From: Mycobacterium gordonae
GTDB taxonomy: Bacteria; Actinomycetota; Actinomycetes; Mycobacteriales; Mycobacteriaceae
DNA: 44,256 nt
Assembly: GCF_002101675.1 (NCBI RefSeq)
Contig: NZ_LQOY01000071.1
Coordinates: 1-44,256, forward strand
Direction: 5' to 3'
Part shown: positions 1-9,800 of the stretch, in pieces
Layout of the letters: each line of letters starts with the position of its first letter
Numbering within the stretch: position 1 is the stretch's first letter
Program-made: the position numbers and the translations under genes
Notes under the pieces: generated by a model
The model's input: the letters and a program-made list of their open reading frames with translations, nothing else
The model's database searches: none
Told to the model about the DNA's origin: nothing

Positions 1-2
1 CG

Positions 3-1589
3 GCGGCCATGCCCTATGCGGGGTGGTTGGGTGAGGCGGCGGCGCGGGCGGCGGGGGCGGCCGCGCAGGCCAGTGCGGTGGTGGGTGCGTTCGAGGCGGC
101 GCGGGCGTCGATGGTGCATCCGGTGGCGGTGGCGGCTAATCGGGATGTGTTGGTGCGGTTGGTGTTGTCGAATGTGCTGGGTCTCAACGCGCCGGCGATC
201 GCTGCGGTCGAGGGCGTGTATGAGCAGATGTGGGCTGCTGATGTGGCGGCGATGGTGGGGTATCACGGTGGGGCTTCGGCGGCGGCGTCGGCGTTGTCGT
301 CCTGGCAGGACTGGCCCGCTGCCGCGGTGCCCGCACCGCTCGAGGGCATCAACCTCGGTCTGGGGAATATCGGTTCCCTCAATGTGGGCAGCGGCAATAT
401 CGGTGACACCAACCTGGGCAGCGGCAATATTGGCAGCTCCAACCCTGGCAGCGGCAATACCGGAAACACGAACTTCGGCAGCGGCAATCGGGGCGACACC
501 AACGTCGGTAGCGGCAACACCGGCAATCTCAACGTGGGCAGCGGCAATATCGGCAGCCAGAATTTTGGGAGCGGCAACATCGGCAGTGCCAATCTCGGAT
601 CGGGCAACCTCGGTAACTCCAACGTCGGCGCGGGCAACATCGGGGATACCAACGTCGGCTCCGGAAACAACGGGAGCCGCAATGTCGGCAGCGGAAACCT
701 CGGGAGCAGCAACTTCGGCTTCGGCAACACCGGCAGCGGCAATTTCGGGTTCGGCAACACGGGCAACAACAACATCGGCTTCGGCCTGACCGGTGACAAT
801 CAATTCGGGTTCGGCGCACTCAATTCCGGCAGCGGCAACATCGGGTTGTTCAACTCCGGCACCGGAAACGTCGGCTTCTTCAACTCCGGCACCGGCAACC
901 TGGGGTTCGGTAATTCGGGCACCGGCAACTTCGGTTTCGGCAATGCGGGCGACATCAACACCGGCTTCTGGAATGCCGGCAACACGAACACCGGTGCGGC
1001 GAACGCGGGCGCCGGCAACTTCGGATTCTTCGACTCCGGCAATTTTAATGCCGGCAGTTTCAACTCCGGCAATTCCAACACCAGTTTCGGAAACGCTGGA
1101 AGCGCCAACAGTGGATTTCTCAACGCGGGTGTTGTCAATTCCGGGTTCGCTAATGCGGGCGACGTGAACACCGGCTTCGGTAATGCGGGGGACACCAACA
1201 CCGGCGCCCTCAACGGCGGCGACCTCAACACCGGAATCTTCAGCGCGGCGACCCAGGCGGGACCCAACTCGGGGTTCTTCAATGTCGGTACGGGCAACTC
1301 GGGTTTCGGCCACAACGACCCAGCGGGCAGTGGCAATTCTGGCTGGCAGAACTCGGGATTCGGCAACTCGGGCTACGTCAACACCAGCACCACGCTCGCC
1401 CTCGGCGGCAATTCGGGCATCCTGAACACCGGCTACGGCAACGCGGGGATTTACAACGCGGCTGTCCAGAACGCGGGATTCTTCATCGCCGGCGTGACCA
1501 GCTCCGGACTTTTTGTGTTCGGAACCGGAAGTTCGGGTCTGCTCATCTCAGGTAACAGCCTTTCCGGAATCTTCAAAGGCTTTTTCTGA
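3..1589 (+). CDS. PPE-MPTR family protein, 5' end outside the window
   Basis: This is the distal part of a PPE protein. The frame is open from base 3, and the N-terminal Pro-Pro-Glu segment must lie upstream. Residues 1-100 of the visible part are the second half of a PPE domain ([41 protein letters not shown]). From about residue 115 to the end the protein is a long run of NxGxGN-type pentapeptide repeats (major polymorphic tandem repeat), first GSGN(I/L)G, then GFGN and GNxNTGF variants. PPE-MPTR proteins are normally exported by ESX-5 to the cell surface or medium. By position it matches PPE39/PPE40 beside the M. tuberculosis PPE38 locus, but the repeats prevent a secure orthology call. 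No terminator is visible after the stop. Confidence 0.9.
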   Translation, partial: AAMPYAGWLGEAAARAAGAAAQASAVVGAFEAARASMVHPVAVAANRDVLVRLVLSNVLGLNAPAIAAVEGVYEQMWAADVAAMVGYHGGASAAASALSSWQDWPAAAVPAPLEGINLGLGNIGSLNVGSGNIGDTNLGSGNIGSSNPGSGNTGNTNFGSGNRGDTNVGSGNTGNLNVGSGNIGSQNFGSGNIGSANLGSGNLGNSNVGAGNIGDTNVGSGNNGSRNVGSGNLGSSNFGFGNTGSGNFGFGNTGNNNIGFGLTGDNQFGFGALNSGSGNIGLFNSGTGNVGFFNSGTGNLGFGNSGTGNFGFGNAGDINTGFWNAGNTNTGAANAGAGNFGFFDSGNFNAGSFNSGNSNTSFGNAGSANSGFLNAGVVNSGFANAGDVNTGFGNAGDTNTGALNGGDLNTGIFSAATQAGPNSGFFNVGTGNSGFGHNDPAGSGNSGWQNSGFGNSGYVNTSTTLALGGNSGILNTGYGNAGIYNAAVQNAGFFIAGVTSSGLFVFGTGSSGLLISGNSLSGIFKGFF

Positions 1590-1824
1590 CGGCAGACCTT
1601 TTGGAACAGCATTCCAGCGCTTATCGCCCTGTCGAATTTGTGGACAAACGGCTGGACAGTCGTCTGGTATGCCCAGGTGAGGCCGCCCTTATCAAATTCT
1701 TCGAGGCAGTTTCGGCCAAACTACAGACTTTTACTGTGATCTGGCTTACGATCCGCCCATGGGCTGGTTCGCGTCGCGGGCGGCCCGTGACTAGTCGGAA
1801 CAGTTGGCCGGGGTTGGGGTTGCG

Positions 1825-3003
1825 ATGATTCTGGATTTTGCGTGGTTGCCACCGGAGATCAACTCGGCGCGGATCTTCGCCGGGGCCGGGCCGGGCTCGC
1901 TGCATGCGGCGGCGGCGGCGTGGGAGAGTTTGGCGGCCGATCTGGCCGCGTCGGCGTCGTCGTTCAGCTCCGTGATCACTGGTTTGACCGGTGGTCCGTG
2001 GGCGGGGCCGGCGTCGGCGGCGATGGCCGCTGCAGCGTTCCCGTACGTGGACTGGATGACGGCGGCTGCCGCTCAGGCGGATGCGTCCGGTTTGCTGGCT
2101 CGGACGGCGGCGACGGCGTTTGAGGCTGCGGTGACGGCGACGGTCCATCCGGCGGTCGTCCAGGCCAACCGGACTTCGTTGATGACGCTGATCTCGACGA
2201 ACTTCCTCGGGCTGAACACTCCGGCGATTTTCGCCAATGAGTTCGACTACGTGGAGATGTGGGCACAGGATGTGGCCGCGATGCTCGGCTACCACGGCGG
2301 TGCGACGGCGGTGGCCGAAAGCCTGACCCCGTTCGCTATTCCGCCGTTTGATCTGGCCGGCTTGGCGGCCAACGTCGGCGCCCAGGTGACCGGTCTGGCG
2401 ACGACGGCGTCGGCCGCGGTCAGCCCGATGATCGAGGGCGCCGTCGCGGCGGGCGCAGGGTTGGCGACGGGGGTGCAGTCACTCGCGGCGGGTCTGCCGC
2501 TTCAGTCGTTGGCATCGGTGGCTCAGCTGGGCGCCATGCCGGCGAGCATGCTGATCGGCCCCCTGATGCAGGCCGGACAATCAGCCACCAGCACGGCTGG
2601 ACTGGCCGGCGCCACGGCTGCCGCGGATCTCGCGGATATCCCGAAGTTCGTCGGCGATGTGGCACCGGCCGCAAAGGGCCTGGGTGGTGCCGCGCTGGGC
2701 GCCGGTATGGCGGGCGACTTGGGCAAGGCGCACCTGGTGGGAGCGATGTCGGTACCGCCGACGTGGCAGGGCTCGGTGCCCAAGGGGATGGGCAGCTCGG
2801 CGATGGCCGGCTTGGGTGCGATGCCGAACCCGGCAGCGATGGCGCAGGCGACCGGCGGCGGAATGCCGATGATGCCGATGCCGATGGGTATGGGCGGTGG
2901 CGCAGGAGCGGGTATGCCCGGCGGCATGATGGGCCGCGGCGGCGCCAGTCCGCATGTGGTGCAAAACCGGCCGAGCGTGATCCCGCGGACCGGCGTCGGA
3001 TAA
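1825..3003 (+). CDS. PPE38/PPE71-like PPE-SVP protein (first copy)
   Basis: A 392-residue PPE protein. The start is the ATG followed by [17 protein letters not shown], the family's invariant N-terminus; upstream in-frame codons are not needed. The PPE domain covers residues 1-175 ([21 protein letters not shown] near its end), the middle is Ala/Gly-rich, and the C-terminal domain carries the SVP signature ([12 protein letters not shown], about residue 310). The tail is Gly/Met-rich ([17 protein letters not shown]) and ends VIPRTGVG. This head and tail match remembered PPE38/PPE71 of M. tuberculosis. PPE38 is known to be required for ESX-5 export of PE_PGRS and PPE-MPTR proteins. It is about 80-90% identical by eye to the copy at 3687-4880 and is separated from it by an esx remnant and an esx gene. 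Confidence 0.9.
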   Translation: MILDFAWLPPEINSARIFAGAGPGSLHAAAAAWESLAADLAASASSFSSVITGLTGGPWAGPASAAMAAAAFPYVDWMTAAAAQADASGLLARTAATAFEAAVTATVHPAVVQANRTSLMTLISTNFLGLNTPAIFANEFDYVEMWAQDVAAMLGYHGGATAVAESLTPFAIPPFDLAGLAANVGAQVTGLATTASAAVSPMIEGAVAAGAGLATGVQSLAAGLPLQSLASVAQLGAMPASMLIGPLMQAGQSATSTAGLAGATAAADLADIPKFVGDVAPAAKGLGGAALGAGMAGDLGKAHLVGAMSVPPTWQGSVPKGMGSSAMAGLGAMPNPAAMAQATGGGMPMMPMPMGMGGGAGAGMPGGMMGRGGASPHVVQNRPSVIPRTGVG

Positions 3004-3053
3004 TCGGAAGATTAGTCGACGCCGAATTAAATTCATTCTTTTTGAGAGGCAAT

Positions 3054-3151
3054 TTCCGCAACATCGTCAACGGCGTCGCGACGGAGTGATCCGCGACGCC
3101 CGCAGCGACGAGCAGCAACAGCAGGCTGCACGGCAGATCTTGAGCAGCTAG
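3054..3151 (+). pseudogene. Remnant of an esxX/esxM-like (QILSS) gene
   Basis: The 98 bp before the next esx gene match the end of the intact esxP-like gene at 9024-9320. One frame reads FRNIVN, then after a frameshift and loss of about four codons another reads RRDGVIRDARSDEQQQQ and ends in AARQILSS plus TAG. The intact gene reads [19 protein letters not shown] and ends QQILSS. The 5' two-thirds of the gene are missing. In M. tuberculosis strains with the full locus, esxX lies here between PPE71 and PPE38, partnered with esxY. Confidence 0.8.
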
Positions 3152-3165
3152 GAAGGATTCACCCG

Positions 3166-3450
3166 ATGACGATCAATTACCAGTTCGGCGACGTCGACGC
3201 GCATGGCGCGCTGATCCGCGCCCAGGCCGCCAACCTCGAGGCCGAGCACCAGTCCATCGTTCGCGATGTGCTGGCTGCGGGCGATTTCTGGGGCGGCGCC
3301 GGTTCGGTGGCTTGCCAGGAGTTCATCGCCCAGTTGGGCCGGAACTTCCAGGTGATCTACGAGCAGGCCAACGCTCACGGCCAGAAGGTCCAGAGCGCCG
3401 GCAACAACATGGCCCAGACCGACAGCGCCGTCGGCTCGAGCTGGGCTTGA
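3166..3450 (+). CDS. EsxY/EsxN-like WXG100 protein (Mtb9.9 family)
   Basis: A 94-residue WXG100 protein starting MTINYQFGDVDAHGA, with the helix-turn-helix hairpin motif WGGAG at about residue 43 and ending AVGSSWA. It differs at only one residue from the second copy at 9382-9666 (ANAHGQ versus ANTHGQ). Such proteins form heterodimers with a QILSS-type partner and leave through ESX-5. Here the adjacent partner gene is destroyed, so this protein could act only with another partner such as the 9024-9320 product. The SD is AGGAAGG, 9-10 bases before ATG. By position it corresponds to esxY. Confidence 0.92.
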   Translation: MTINYQFGDVDAHGALIRAQAANLEAEHQSIVRDVLAAGDFWGGAGSVACQEFIAQLGRNFQVIYEQANAHGQKVQSAGNNMAQTDSAVGSSWA

Positions 3451-3686
3451 TCAAGCGGTCGGGCGGACGTTATTGGTGTCCGGGGCTGGTCAGAAACCGA
3501 ATATACTGAGCAAGTAACTAAGTTCGATTGCGCGTGCGAATACCGAATTGTGGCCAGTTTGGCGAAAGCCCAGACTGCTGCGGTGGATTGTTTTACGATC
3601 CGATAGGGGCAGGCTCGCAGGTCGGGTAGCAGTGATGGTTGTGGAGTGATGGAGCCGTTGACGCGGCTGGCTGATTTGGGGATGCG

Positions 3687-4880
3687 ATGATTTTGGACTT
3701 TGCGTGGTTGCCGCCGGAGATCAACTCGGCGCGGATTTTCGCCGGCGCCGGGTCGGGTCCGCTGCATGTGGCGGCGGCTGCCTGGGAAAGTTTGGCGGCC
3801 GATCTGGCGGCGTCGGCGTCGTCGTTCAATGCGGTGGTCGTGGGTTTGACCGGTGGTCCGTGGGCGGGTCCGGCGTCGGCGGCGATGGCGGCCGCGGCGC
3901 TGCCGTATGTGGACTGGTTAGGTCAGGCGGGTGCGCAGGCGCAGCTGGCGGCCGGTCAGGCCCGGGCGGCGGCAACGGCTTTCGAGGGCGCGTTGACGGC
4001 GACGGTGCATCCGGCGGTGGTGGAAGCCAACCGGATATCGCTGATGACGTTGATCGCGACGAACTTCCTGGGGTTGAACACTCCGGCGATTTTCGCCAAC
4101 GAGTTCGACTACGTGGAGATGTGGGCGCAGGATGTGGCCGCGATGCTCGGTTATCACGGTGGCGCGACGGCGGTGGCCGAAAGCCTGACCCCGTTCGCCA
4201 TTCCGCCGGTGGATCTGGCCGGATTGGCCGCCAACGTCGGCGCCCAGTTCACCGGACTGGCCACCACGGCATCTGCCGCGGTGAGCCCGGCCGTCCAGGG
4301 CGTGGTCGCAGCGGCCCCCGGCATGGTGGCCGGTGTGCAGTCGGCAGCCGCAGCCCTGCCGATTCAGTCGCTGTCGTCGGTGGCCCAGCTGGGCGCCATG
4401 CCCGCCAGCATGCTGATCGGCCCGCTCATGCAGGCCGGCACGTCCGCCTCGAGCACTGCCGGGCTGGCTGGTGCGTCGACGGCCGCCGGCCTGGTCGACG
4501 CACCCAAGTTCGTCGGTGACGTCAACCCGATGAAGGGTCTGGGCGGCGGCGGCGCTGGTCTGGGTGCCGGGATGTCGGCAGGTCTGGGCAACGCTCGGCT
4601 GGTGGGTTCGATGTCGGTGCCGCCGACCTGGCAGGGCTCGGTCCCCAAGGGAATGGCCAGCTCCGCGATGTCGGGGTTGGGTGTCAACGCCGCCGAGATG
4701 GCACAGGCCGCGGGAGCCGCGGGCATGGGTGCCGGCGGCGGAATGCCGATGATGCCGATGCCGATGGGCGGTGGCGGCGCCGGAGCGGGTATGCCCGGCG
4801 GCATGATGGGCCGCGGCGGCGCCAGCCCGCACGTGGTGCAGAACCGTCCGAGCGTCATCCCGCGGACCGGCGTCGGATAA
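3687..4880 (+). CDS. PPE38-like PPE-SVP protein (second copy)
   Basis: A 397-residue PPE protein with the same layout as the copy at 1825: [18 protein letters not shown] start, PPE domain to about residue 175, SVP motif ([12 protein letters not shown], about residue 308), Met/Gly-rich tail and VIPRTGVG end. The two copies differ mainly in residues 80-95 and in the Ala-rich middle, as expected for paralogs under gene conversion. In M. tuberculosis PPE38 and PPE71 are nearly identical, and at least one is needed for export of ESX-5 PE_PGRS/PPE-MPTR substrates. A perfect terminator hairpin follows, so the unit ends here. Confidence 0.92.
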   Translation: MILDFAWLPPEINSARIFAGAGSGPLHVAAAAWESLAADLAASASSFNAVVVGLTGGPWAGPASAAMAAAALPYVDWLGQAGAQAQLAAGQARAAATAFEGALTATVHPAVVEANRISLMTLIATNFLGLNTPAIFANEFDYVEMWAQDVAAMLGYHGGATAVAESLTPFAIPPVDLAGLAANVGAQFTGLATTASAAVSPAVQGVVAAAPGMVAGVQSAAAALPIQSLSSVAQLGAMPASMLIGPLMQAGTSASSTAGLAGASTAAGLVDAPKFVGDVNPMKGLGGGGAGLGAGMSAGLGNARLVGSMSVPPTWQGSVPKGMASSAMSGLGVNAAEMAQAAGAAGMGAGGGMPMMPMPMGGGGAGAGMPGGMMGRGGASPHVVQNRPSVIPRTGVG

Positions 4881-4895
4881 GCCAGGCGAACTTGG

Positions 4896-4936
4896 GCGCG
4901 GGCGACGTAGAGGAGTTACGTCGCCCGCGCTTTTTT
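4896..4936 (+). terminator. Rho-independent terminator after PPE38-like gene
   Basis: A perfect 14-bp stem (GCGCGGGCGACGTA at 4896-4909 with its complement at 4917-4930), a 7-base loop and six T residues (4931-4936). It lies between the converging PPE38-like and GAP-family genes and could also serve the leftward gene, though the A-tract on that side is absent. Confidence 0.92.
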
Positions 4937-4961
4937 CGTTGCGGTGCCGATGGCCTACCGG

Positions 4962-5678
4962 TCAGATGTGGTCGAGACCGCGTGTCATCAGGAAGACGCC
5001 CAGCACACCGATGACCAACGCGAAAACCTGCTGCCGGCGAGCTTTCGCCCACTTGTTGACCGCGCTCATCATGCGGTCGGTCTTCGCCGGCGCGGCCAGT
5101 CGGCTGACGAGGGGGAGTTCGACGAAGGCCAGCGCAATCAATGAGTACGCGCCGGCGGCGCTGATCTGAGTTCCCATCGCGACTCCCGAGGTCACAATGG
5201 CGGTCAGCGCACCCAGGTATCGAAAGTCCACCAACATCCCCACGCCCAGGGTGAACGACATTCGAATTGGCCTGGCCTGCAGTGCATCCTGGGCGCGGTG
5301 GGACAAACGGGACATGGTTGCGGCGGTCCGCAACTGCAGCGCGGACCCATGGCTGTCGGAAATGCCCAGGCGCGAGCGTTGCCGTGGCGCGACGCCGGCG
5401 CCGGCTATCAGCAGGGCGACCACGCCCATCCCGATCTGGATGTGGCCGGCGGTGGCGCTCGCGGTGGCCACCTGCATCCGGTGCATCGTTGCCAGGGCGG
5501 TGTCGCGCACCCCGAACAACACCACTGCCGCCAGGACGGCACTGACCGCCATACCGCCCAGCCAGAACGCCGCCAGCGGTCCGACAGCCTGCCGCCGCGA
5601 CGACAGCGCAACACCGACTCCGATGCGCAGCGGGTCTGCAGTCGCCACACAAGCTAACACCAGCACCGTGAGCCACAT
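4962..5678 (-). CDS. GAP/Sap family polytopic membrane protein
   Basis: A 238-residue protein with about six hydrophobic segments: residues 1-25, 34-60, 77-97, 137-160, 167-190 and 215-232. The N-terminal ADPLRIGVGVALSSRRQ and later DFRYLGALTAIVTSG fit the GAP family (glycopeptidolipid/sulfolipid-1-addressing proteins, PF11139), which help move surface glycolipids across the mycobacterial inner membrane beside MmpL transporters. Here it stands alone, convergent with PPE38-like and divergent from plc, with no MmpL or lipid-synthesis gene next to it. The substrate therefore cannot be inferred. I do not recall a GAP gene at this place in M. tuberculosis. Confidence 0.75.
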   Translation of the reverse strand: MWLTVLVLACVATADPLRIGVGVALSSRRQAVGPLAAFWLGGMAVSAVLAAVVLFGVRDTALATMHRMQVATASATAGHIQIGMGVVALLIAGAGVAPRQRSRLGISDSHGSALQLRTAATMSRLSHRAQDALQARPIRMSFTLGVGMLVDFRYLGALTAIVTSGVAMGTQISAAGAYSLIALAFVELPLVSRLAAPAKTDRMMSAVNKWAKARRQQVFALVIGVLGVFLMTRGLDHI

Positions 5679-6433
5679 GAAACGGACGCTACAAGGTGGT
5701 TACCGGCTGCGGAACCCAGCAGTGGGTGTGCAATTCTCTTTCGCCGGGGCCGCATCGGGGCAACCAATGTTTTCTGGCGCCGCAGTAAGAACCGCGAGGG
5801 CAAATTTGGTATCCACGGGCAGGCCAAAAGGGGCGCTGACCTGGCACAATGCGGCTGTCCTCGGTGTCGGGGCACGTGCGGGAATTGCCTTCTTGAGAGA
5901 CCGGCCAGGAATGTGGAATTGCATAAATTCTTTCTCTGATTCCCTTTAACAATTGATTGACGTCACCGGGGCCGGCGCATTCCGATACCGATCTCGGACC
6001 CTTCGGGGAAGATGCCGCGATCACGACACTGCGGGCGGGTTTTTACGGCCCGCGCGGCCGATGGCGGCGGCCGGGGCGTGCGACGGACTGGCTGACGGCT
6101 GGGGTGGCTGTCGGCGGATGACTCCGGCACCGAAATCCGCTGGGAGCGTTCGCCTGTGCGTTTCCGCGGTCTCCTCAAAGTTGCCGACGCCCGCCCGCGA
6201 TCAATTCTGCTGCCGGACTAAAAAGCAATCGTTTCGCGAAACGGCTGGCGCTGTGCGTTGAAAAACCCCAATTCGTCCGGTCGATAAGGATTCGCCAGAC
6301 AAGCGATAGAGCGCAAATTGTTCGGTCTCAGCAAACAAATCAAGACGACACGCCGGTCCGCGTATCCGGGCCGAGAGCCCGCGCAACTATACCGTGATCT
6401 CGACCTGGCGCAAGAAGCCTCCAAGGAGGGCGT
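5679..6433. other. 755-bp intergenic region between divergent genes
   Basis: No convincing gene seen. Short open frames on both strands lack family motifs and codon logic. The region must hold the promoters of the leftward GAP gene and the rightward plc gene. It is less GC-rich near 5880-5960 and 6220-6320 than the flanking genes. No clear promoter hexamer pair could be assigned. Confidence 0.5.
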
Positions 6434-8002
6434 GTGCGGAGCGAACACCCAGTCGACGGAATGACCCGTCGGCAATTTCTGGCGAAAGCTGCCGCCGCCA
6501 CCACCGCCGGCGCGTTTCTGGACCTGGCGGGGCCAATAATCGAAAAAGCCTATGGTGCGGGTCCGTGCAGCGGTCACCTGACCGACATCGAACACATCGT
6601 GTTGCTGATGCAGGAGAACCGGTCATACGACCACTATTTCGGCGCGATGTCCTCCACCGCGGGTTTCCAGGACCCCAACGCGCTGCCCGGCGTTTTCCAG
6701 CAGAAGGGATGGAACCCCGCGACCCAGGCGAACGACCCCGCCGGGATCACCATGCCATTCCGCTTCGACACCACCCGGGGGCCACTGGTCGCCGGCGAAT
6801 GCGTCAACGACCCCGACCACGGTTGGATTTCGCAGCACCAGTCCTGGAACGGCGGCGCGATGGACGGGTGGCTCGCGGCGCAGGCTCAGGTGAGCTCGGT
6901 GCAGGGCAATGTGCCGGTGACGATGGGGCACTACACGCGTGCCGACATCCCGATCCACTACCTGTTGGCTGACACCTTCACCGTCTGCGACAACTACCAC
7001 TGCTCGCTGCTGGGCGGAACCACCCCCAACCGCCTGTACTGGATGAGCGCCTGGATCGACCCCGCCGGTACCCAGGGCGGGCCGGTGATCCTGGAGCCGA
7101 ATATTCAGCCGCTGCAGCACTACAGCTGGCCCACCATGCCGGACAATCTGGAAGCCGCCGGCGTGAGCTGGAAGGTGTATCAGAACAAGCTGCTCGGCCC
7201 GCTGAACAACACCGTCGTCGGCTACAACGGCCTGATCAACGACTTCAAGCAGGCGGCCGACCCGAGGTCGAATCTCGCGCGTTACGGCGTCGCCCCCACC
7301 TACCCCCTGGACTTCGCCTCCGACGTCAGAAACAACCGGTTACCCAAGGTCTCCTGGGTGTTGCCGGGCTTCCTGTTGTCCGAGCACCCAGCCTTCCCGG
7401 TCTCGATCGGGGCCGTCGGCATCGTCGATACGTTGCGGATTCTGCTGTCCAATCCGGCGGTGTGGGAGAGGACCGCGCTGATCGTCAACTATGACGAAAA
7501 CGGTGGATTCTTCGATCACGTCGTCCCGCCGACTCCGCCACCGGGCACACCCGGGGAGTACCTCACCGTGCCGGACATCAACTCCGTGCCAGGGTCCGGC
7601 GGAATCCGTGGCCCCATCGGCCTGGGATTCCGAGTCCCCTGCATCGTCATATCGCCCTACAGCCGTGGTCCGTTGATGAACCACGACACCTTCGACCACA
7701 CCTCGACGCTGAAGTTGATCAGTACCCGCTTCAACGTGCCCGTGCCGAACCTGTCCGCCTGGCGCAACGCCACGGTCGGCGATATGACCTCGACGTTCAA
7801 CTTCGCCCAGCCACCCAATACGTCGAAGCCGAACCTGGATCATCCGCGGCTCAAGGCGCTGCCCAAACTTCCCCAGTGCGTGCCGAACGCGATATTGGGC
7901 ACGACGACGAAAACGTCCATTCCCTACCGGGTGCCGTACCCGCAAATGATGCCAACCCAGGAAACTCAACCGGTGCGTGGGCTGCCCAGTGGTCCCTGCT
8001 GA
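6434..8002 (+). CDS. Phospholipase C (PlcA/B/C/D family), Tat-exported
   Basis: A 522-residue phosphoesterase-family phospholipase C that cleaves phosphatidylcholine or sphingomyelin head groups at the cell surface. A twin-arginine signal ([13 protein letters not shown]) precedes the mature start at [30 protein letters not shown] is the diagnostic N-terminal metal-site motif, and [18 protein letters not shown] is also typical. Length agrees with PlcA-D (about 510-520). GTG 6434 is preferred because a strong AAGGAGG lies 5 bases upstream; ATG 6461, which would give a protein starting MTRRQFL like known Plc proteins, is the alternative. M. tuberculosis has three plc genes in tandem here; only one is present in this window. 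Confidence 0.93.
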   Translation: MRSEHPVDGMTRRQFLAKAAAATTAGAFLDLAGPIIEKAYGAGPCSGHLTDIEHIVLLMQENRSYDHYFGAMSSTAGFQDPNALPGVFQQKGWNPATQANDPAGITMPFRFDTTRGPLVAGECVNDPDHGWISQHQSWNGGAMDGWLAAQAQVSSVQGNVPVTMGHYTRADIPIHYLLADTFTVCDNYHCSLLGGTTPNRLYWMSAWIDPAGTQGGPVILEPNIQPLQHYSWPTMPDNLEAAGVSWKVYQNKLLGPLNNTVVGYNGLINDFKQAADPRSNLARYGVAPTYPLDFASDVRNNRLPKVSWVLPGFLLSEHPAFPVSIGAVGIVDTLRILLSNPAVWERTALIVNYDENGGFFDHVVPPTPPPGTPGEYLTVPDINSVPGSGGIRGPIGLGFRVPCIVISPYSRGPLMNHDTFDHTSTLKLISTRFNVPVPNLSAWRNATVGDMTSTFNFAQPPNTSKPNLDHPRLKALPKLPQCVPNAILGTTTKTSIPYRVPYPQMMPTQETQPVRGLPSGPC

Positions 8003-8565
8003 ATTCGAATAGCATTCTGAATCGGCCGGATCACCCTTACTAGTCTCGCCGCAATTCCGGATCGCTGATGCTGGTAAGCGGCCATCGTCAAACGATCGCC
8101 GGCAACTTTCACTCACCGCGCATGCGATGTGTCTCAAGGTGTTGGGGAAAAATCGCCCGACGGCCGGGCAATCGGCAGGAATTGTCCCGACGGGCGCGGC
8201 ACCGATTCGCACGCCGGATCGCCGAAGCCCATCGATCACATAGCCCTTTCTGGGGCCCGGCATTGAGCTGCCGCCCCGGCGGTCACCCGAAAGGAACCTT
8301 GACGACGGATGACGACGATCGCGGGTTCGGCGCACCGGCTGCCGCTGGGCGCCGCCGTGTTCGGCTCAGGCGGATCCGAGGCAGGCAGCGGCCGCGCCGG
8401 GGCCGACGCCGGCCGGAAAGACGCAGGTACGGCGATACGGAGCTCTAACGGCACGGAAATCCTGATTTCGTCGAAATTTATTGGAGGATTGTCTTACGAT
8501 GCTGGTGCTCGGGTACTTACCATGGAGCACGGAGAAGTTGAGATCGGCACTGAAAGGGGACAGGC
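8003..8565. other. 563-bp intergenic region upstream of Rv2348c-like gene
   Basis: No gene is supported. An open frame from an ATG at 8309 and another from 8481 (ATG 8499 after GGAGG) lack recognisable motifs and end inside the next gene in other frames. The region presumably carries the promoter for the Rv2348c-like/esx cluster. In M. tuberculosis additional plc genes lie at this position. Confidence 0.45.
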
Positions 8566-8895
8566 GTGCTTTTGCCTCTTGGTCCGCCCTTGCCGCCGGA
8601 TTCTGTGGCGGCGAAACGGGGCGAGTCGGGGATGCTGGGCGGACTATCGGTTCCGCTGAGCTGGGGCACGGCCGTTCCACCAGACGACTACGACCATTGG
8701 GCGAAGGAGTCTGAATCAGGTGTCGAGGACGTCGTCGTGGTGCCAGGTGCGGTCGATCCGGAACCGATCGAACCGGCCAACGACGAGTGGGATGAGTGGG
8801 CGGAGTGGAAACAGTGGGAAGCGGAGAACGCTGAACCTCGTTTCGAGATGCCACGCGGAAGCAGCGTGGTCCCGCATTCGCCGGCAGCCGGATGA
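8566..8895 (+). CDS. Rv2348c-like small conserved protein
   Basis: A 109-residue acidic protein starting LLPLGPPLPPDSVAAKR, with GGLSVPLSWG (an SVP-like motif as in PPE-SVP C-terminal domains), a Trp/Glu-rich stretch (DEWDEWAEWKQW) and the end VVPHSPAAG. Sequence and place (between plc and the esxP/esxO pair) match what I remember of M. tuberculosis Rv2348c, a T-cell antigen of unknown role. The SVP motif and PAAG end suggest it descends from the C-terminus of a PPE-SVP protein. GTG start with GAAAGGGG 6 bases upstream. Orthology is from memory and not checked. Confidence 0.72.
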   Translation: MLLPLGPPLPPDSVAAKRGESGMLGGLSVPLSWGTAVPPDDYDHWAKESESGVEDVVVVPGAVDPEPIEPANDEWDEWAEWKQWEAENAEPRFEMPRGSSVVPHSPAAG

Positions 8896-8981
8896 GAGAA
8901 GGGGAAAGACTGTCGATGTCTACGGGTGATTAGCGGCTCCGGAAAGTCCGGACCGGTGATCACATCGATCAAACTGGTTGA

Positions 8982-9320
<339 letters not shown>

Positions 9321-9381
9321 CCCGATGGCGGCGAAAGCCGCTGCAGCTTAAAAACTTTCACAAACTAAGGAGACCAGTTCA

Positions 9382-9666
9382 ATGACCATTAACTACCAGT
9401 TCGGTGACGTCGACGCGCACGGCGCGCTGATCCGCGCCCAGGCCGCCAACCTGGAGGCCGAGCACCAGAGCATCGTTCGCGATGTGCTGGCTGCCGGTGA
9501 CTTCTGGGGCGGCGCCGGTTCGGTGGCTTGCCAGGAGTTCATCGCCCAGTTGGGCCGCAACTTCCAGGTGATCTACGAGCAGGCCAACACCCACGGCCAG
9601 AAGGTCCAGAGCGCCGGCAACAACATGGCGCAGACCGACAGCGCCGTCGGGTCCAGCTGGGCCTGA
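9382..9666 (+). CDS. EsxO-like WXG100 protein (Mtb9.9 family)
   Basis: A 94-residue ESAT-6-type protein, the partner of the upstream QILSS protein. It has WGGAG at about residue 43 and ends AVGSSWA. AAGGAGA precedes the ATG. It is almost identical to the copy at 3166, which suggests recent duplication or gene conversion across the intervening 6 kb. A hairpin and a strong terminator follow, closing a two-gene operon. Confidence 0.95.
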   Translation: MTINYQFGDVDAHGALIRAQAANLEAEHQSIVRDVLAAGDFWGGAGSVACQEFIAQLGRNFQVIYEQANTHGQKVQSAGNNMAQTDSAVGSSWA

Positions 9667-9687
9667 TAGAAGTTCTCGGTTCGCGGC

Positions 9688-9781
9688 GGCACATCGGGCC
9701 GTAACCCGATGTGCCCGTCGTGGGCCTCTTGAACTGAGCAAGACTGCGCACGCCTGCCTCGGTGGGCGTGCGCAGTTTTTT
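9688..9781 (+). terminator. Tandem hairpins; the second is a rho-independent terminator
   Basis: The first hairpin has an 11-bp stem (9688-9698 with 9705-9715, loop CCGTAA) and no T-run. The second has a 12-bp perfect stem (ACTGCGCACGCC at 9743-9754 with 9765-9776), a 10-base loop and T residues 9776-9781. It ends the esx operon and faces the convergent TPM gene. Confidence 0.9.
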
Positions 9782-9800
9782 GTGTCGGACGGTGCGGGGC

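Noticed and set aside
263..1366. Long leftward open frames (263-799, 800-1366) opposite the PPE-MPTR repeats
   Set aside because: They are Pro/Leu-rich mirror translations of the NxGxG repeat DNA, with no start signal or family motif.
350..1560. Regular repeats that could suggest a CRISPR array or satellite
   Set aside because: Repeats are 15-bp degenerate coding units for NxGxG within one open frame, with no constant repeat/spacer structure.
8309..8714. Open frames between plc and the Rv2348c-like gene
   Set aside because: No motifs, and they run out of frame into the Rv2348c-like gene; the ATG at 8499 after GGAGG is the best of them but too weak.
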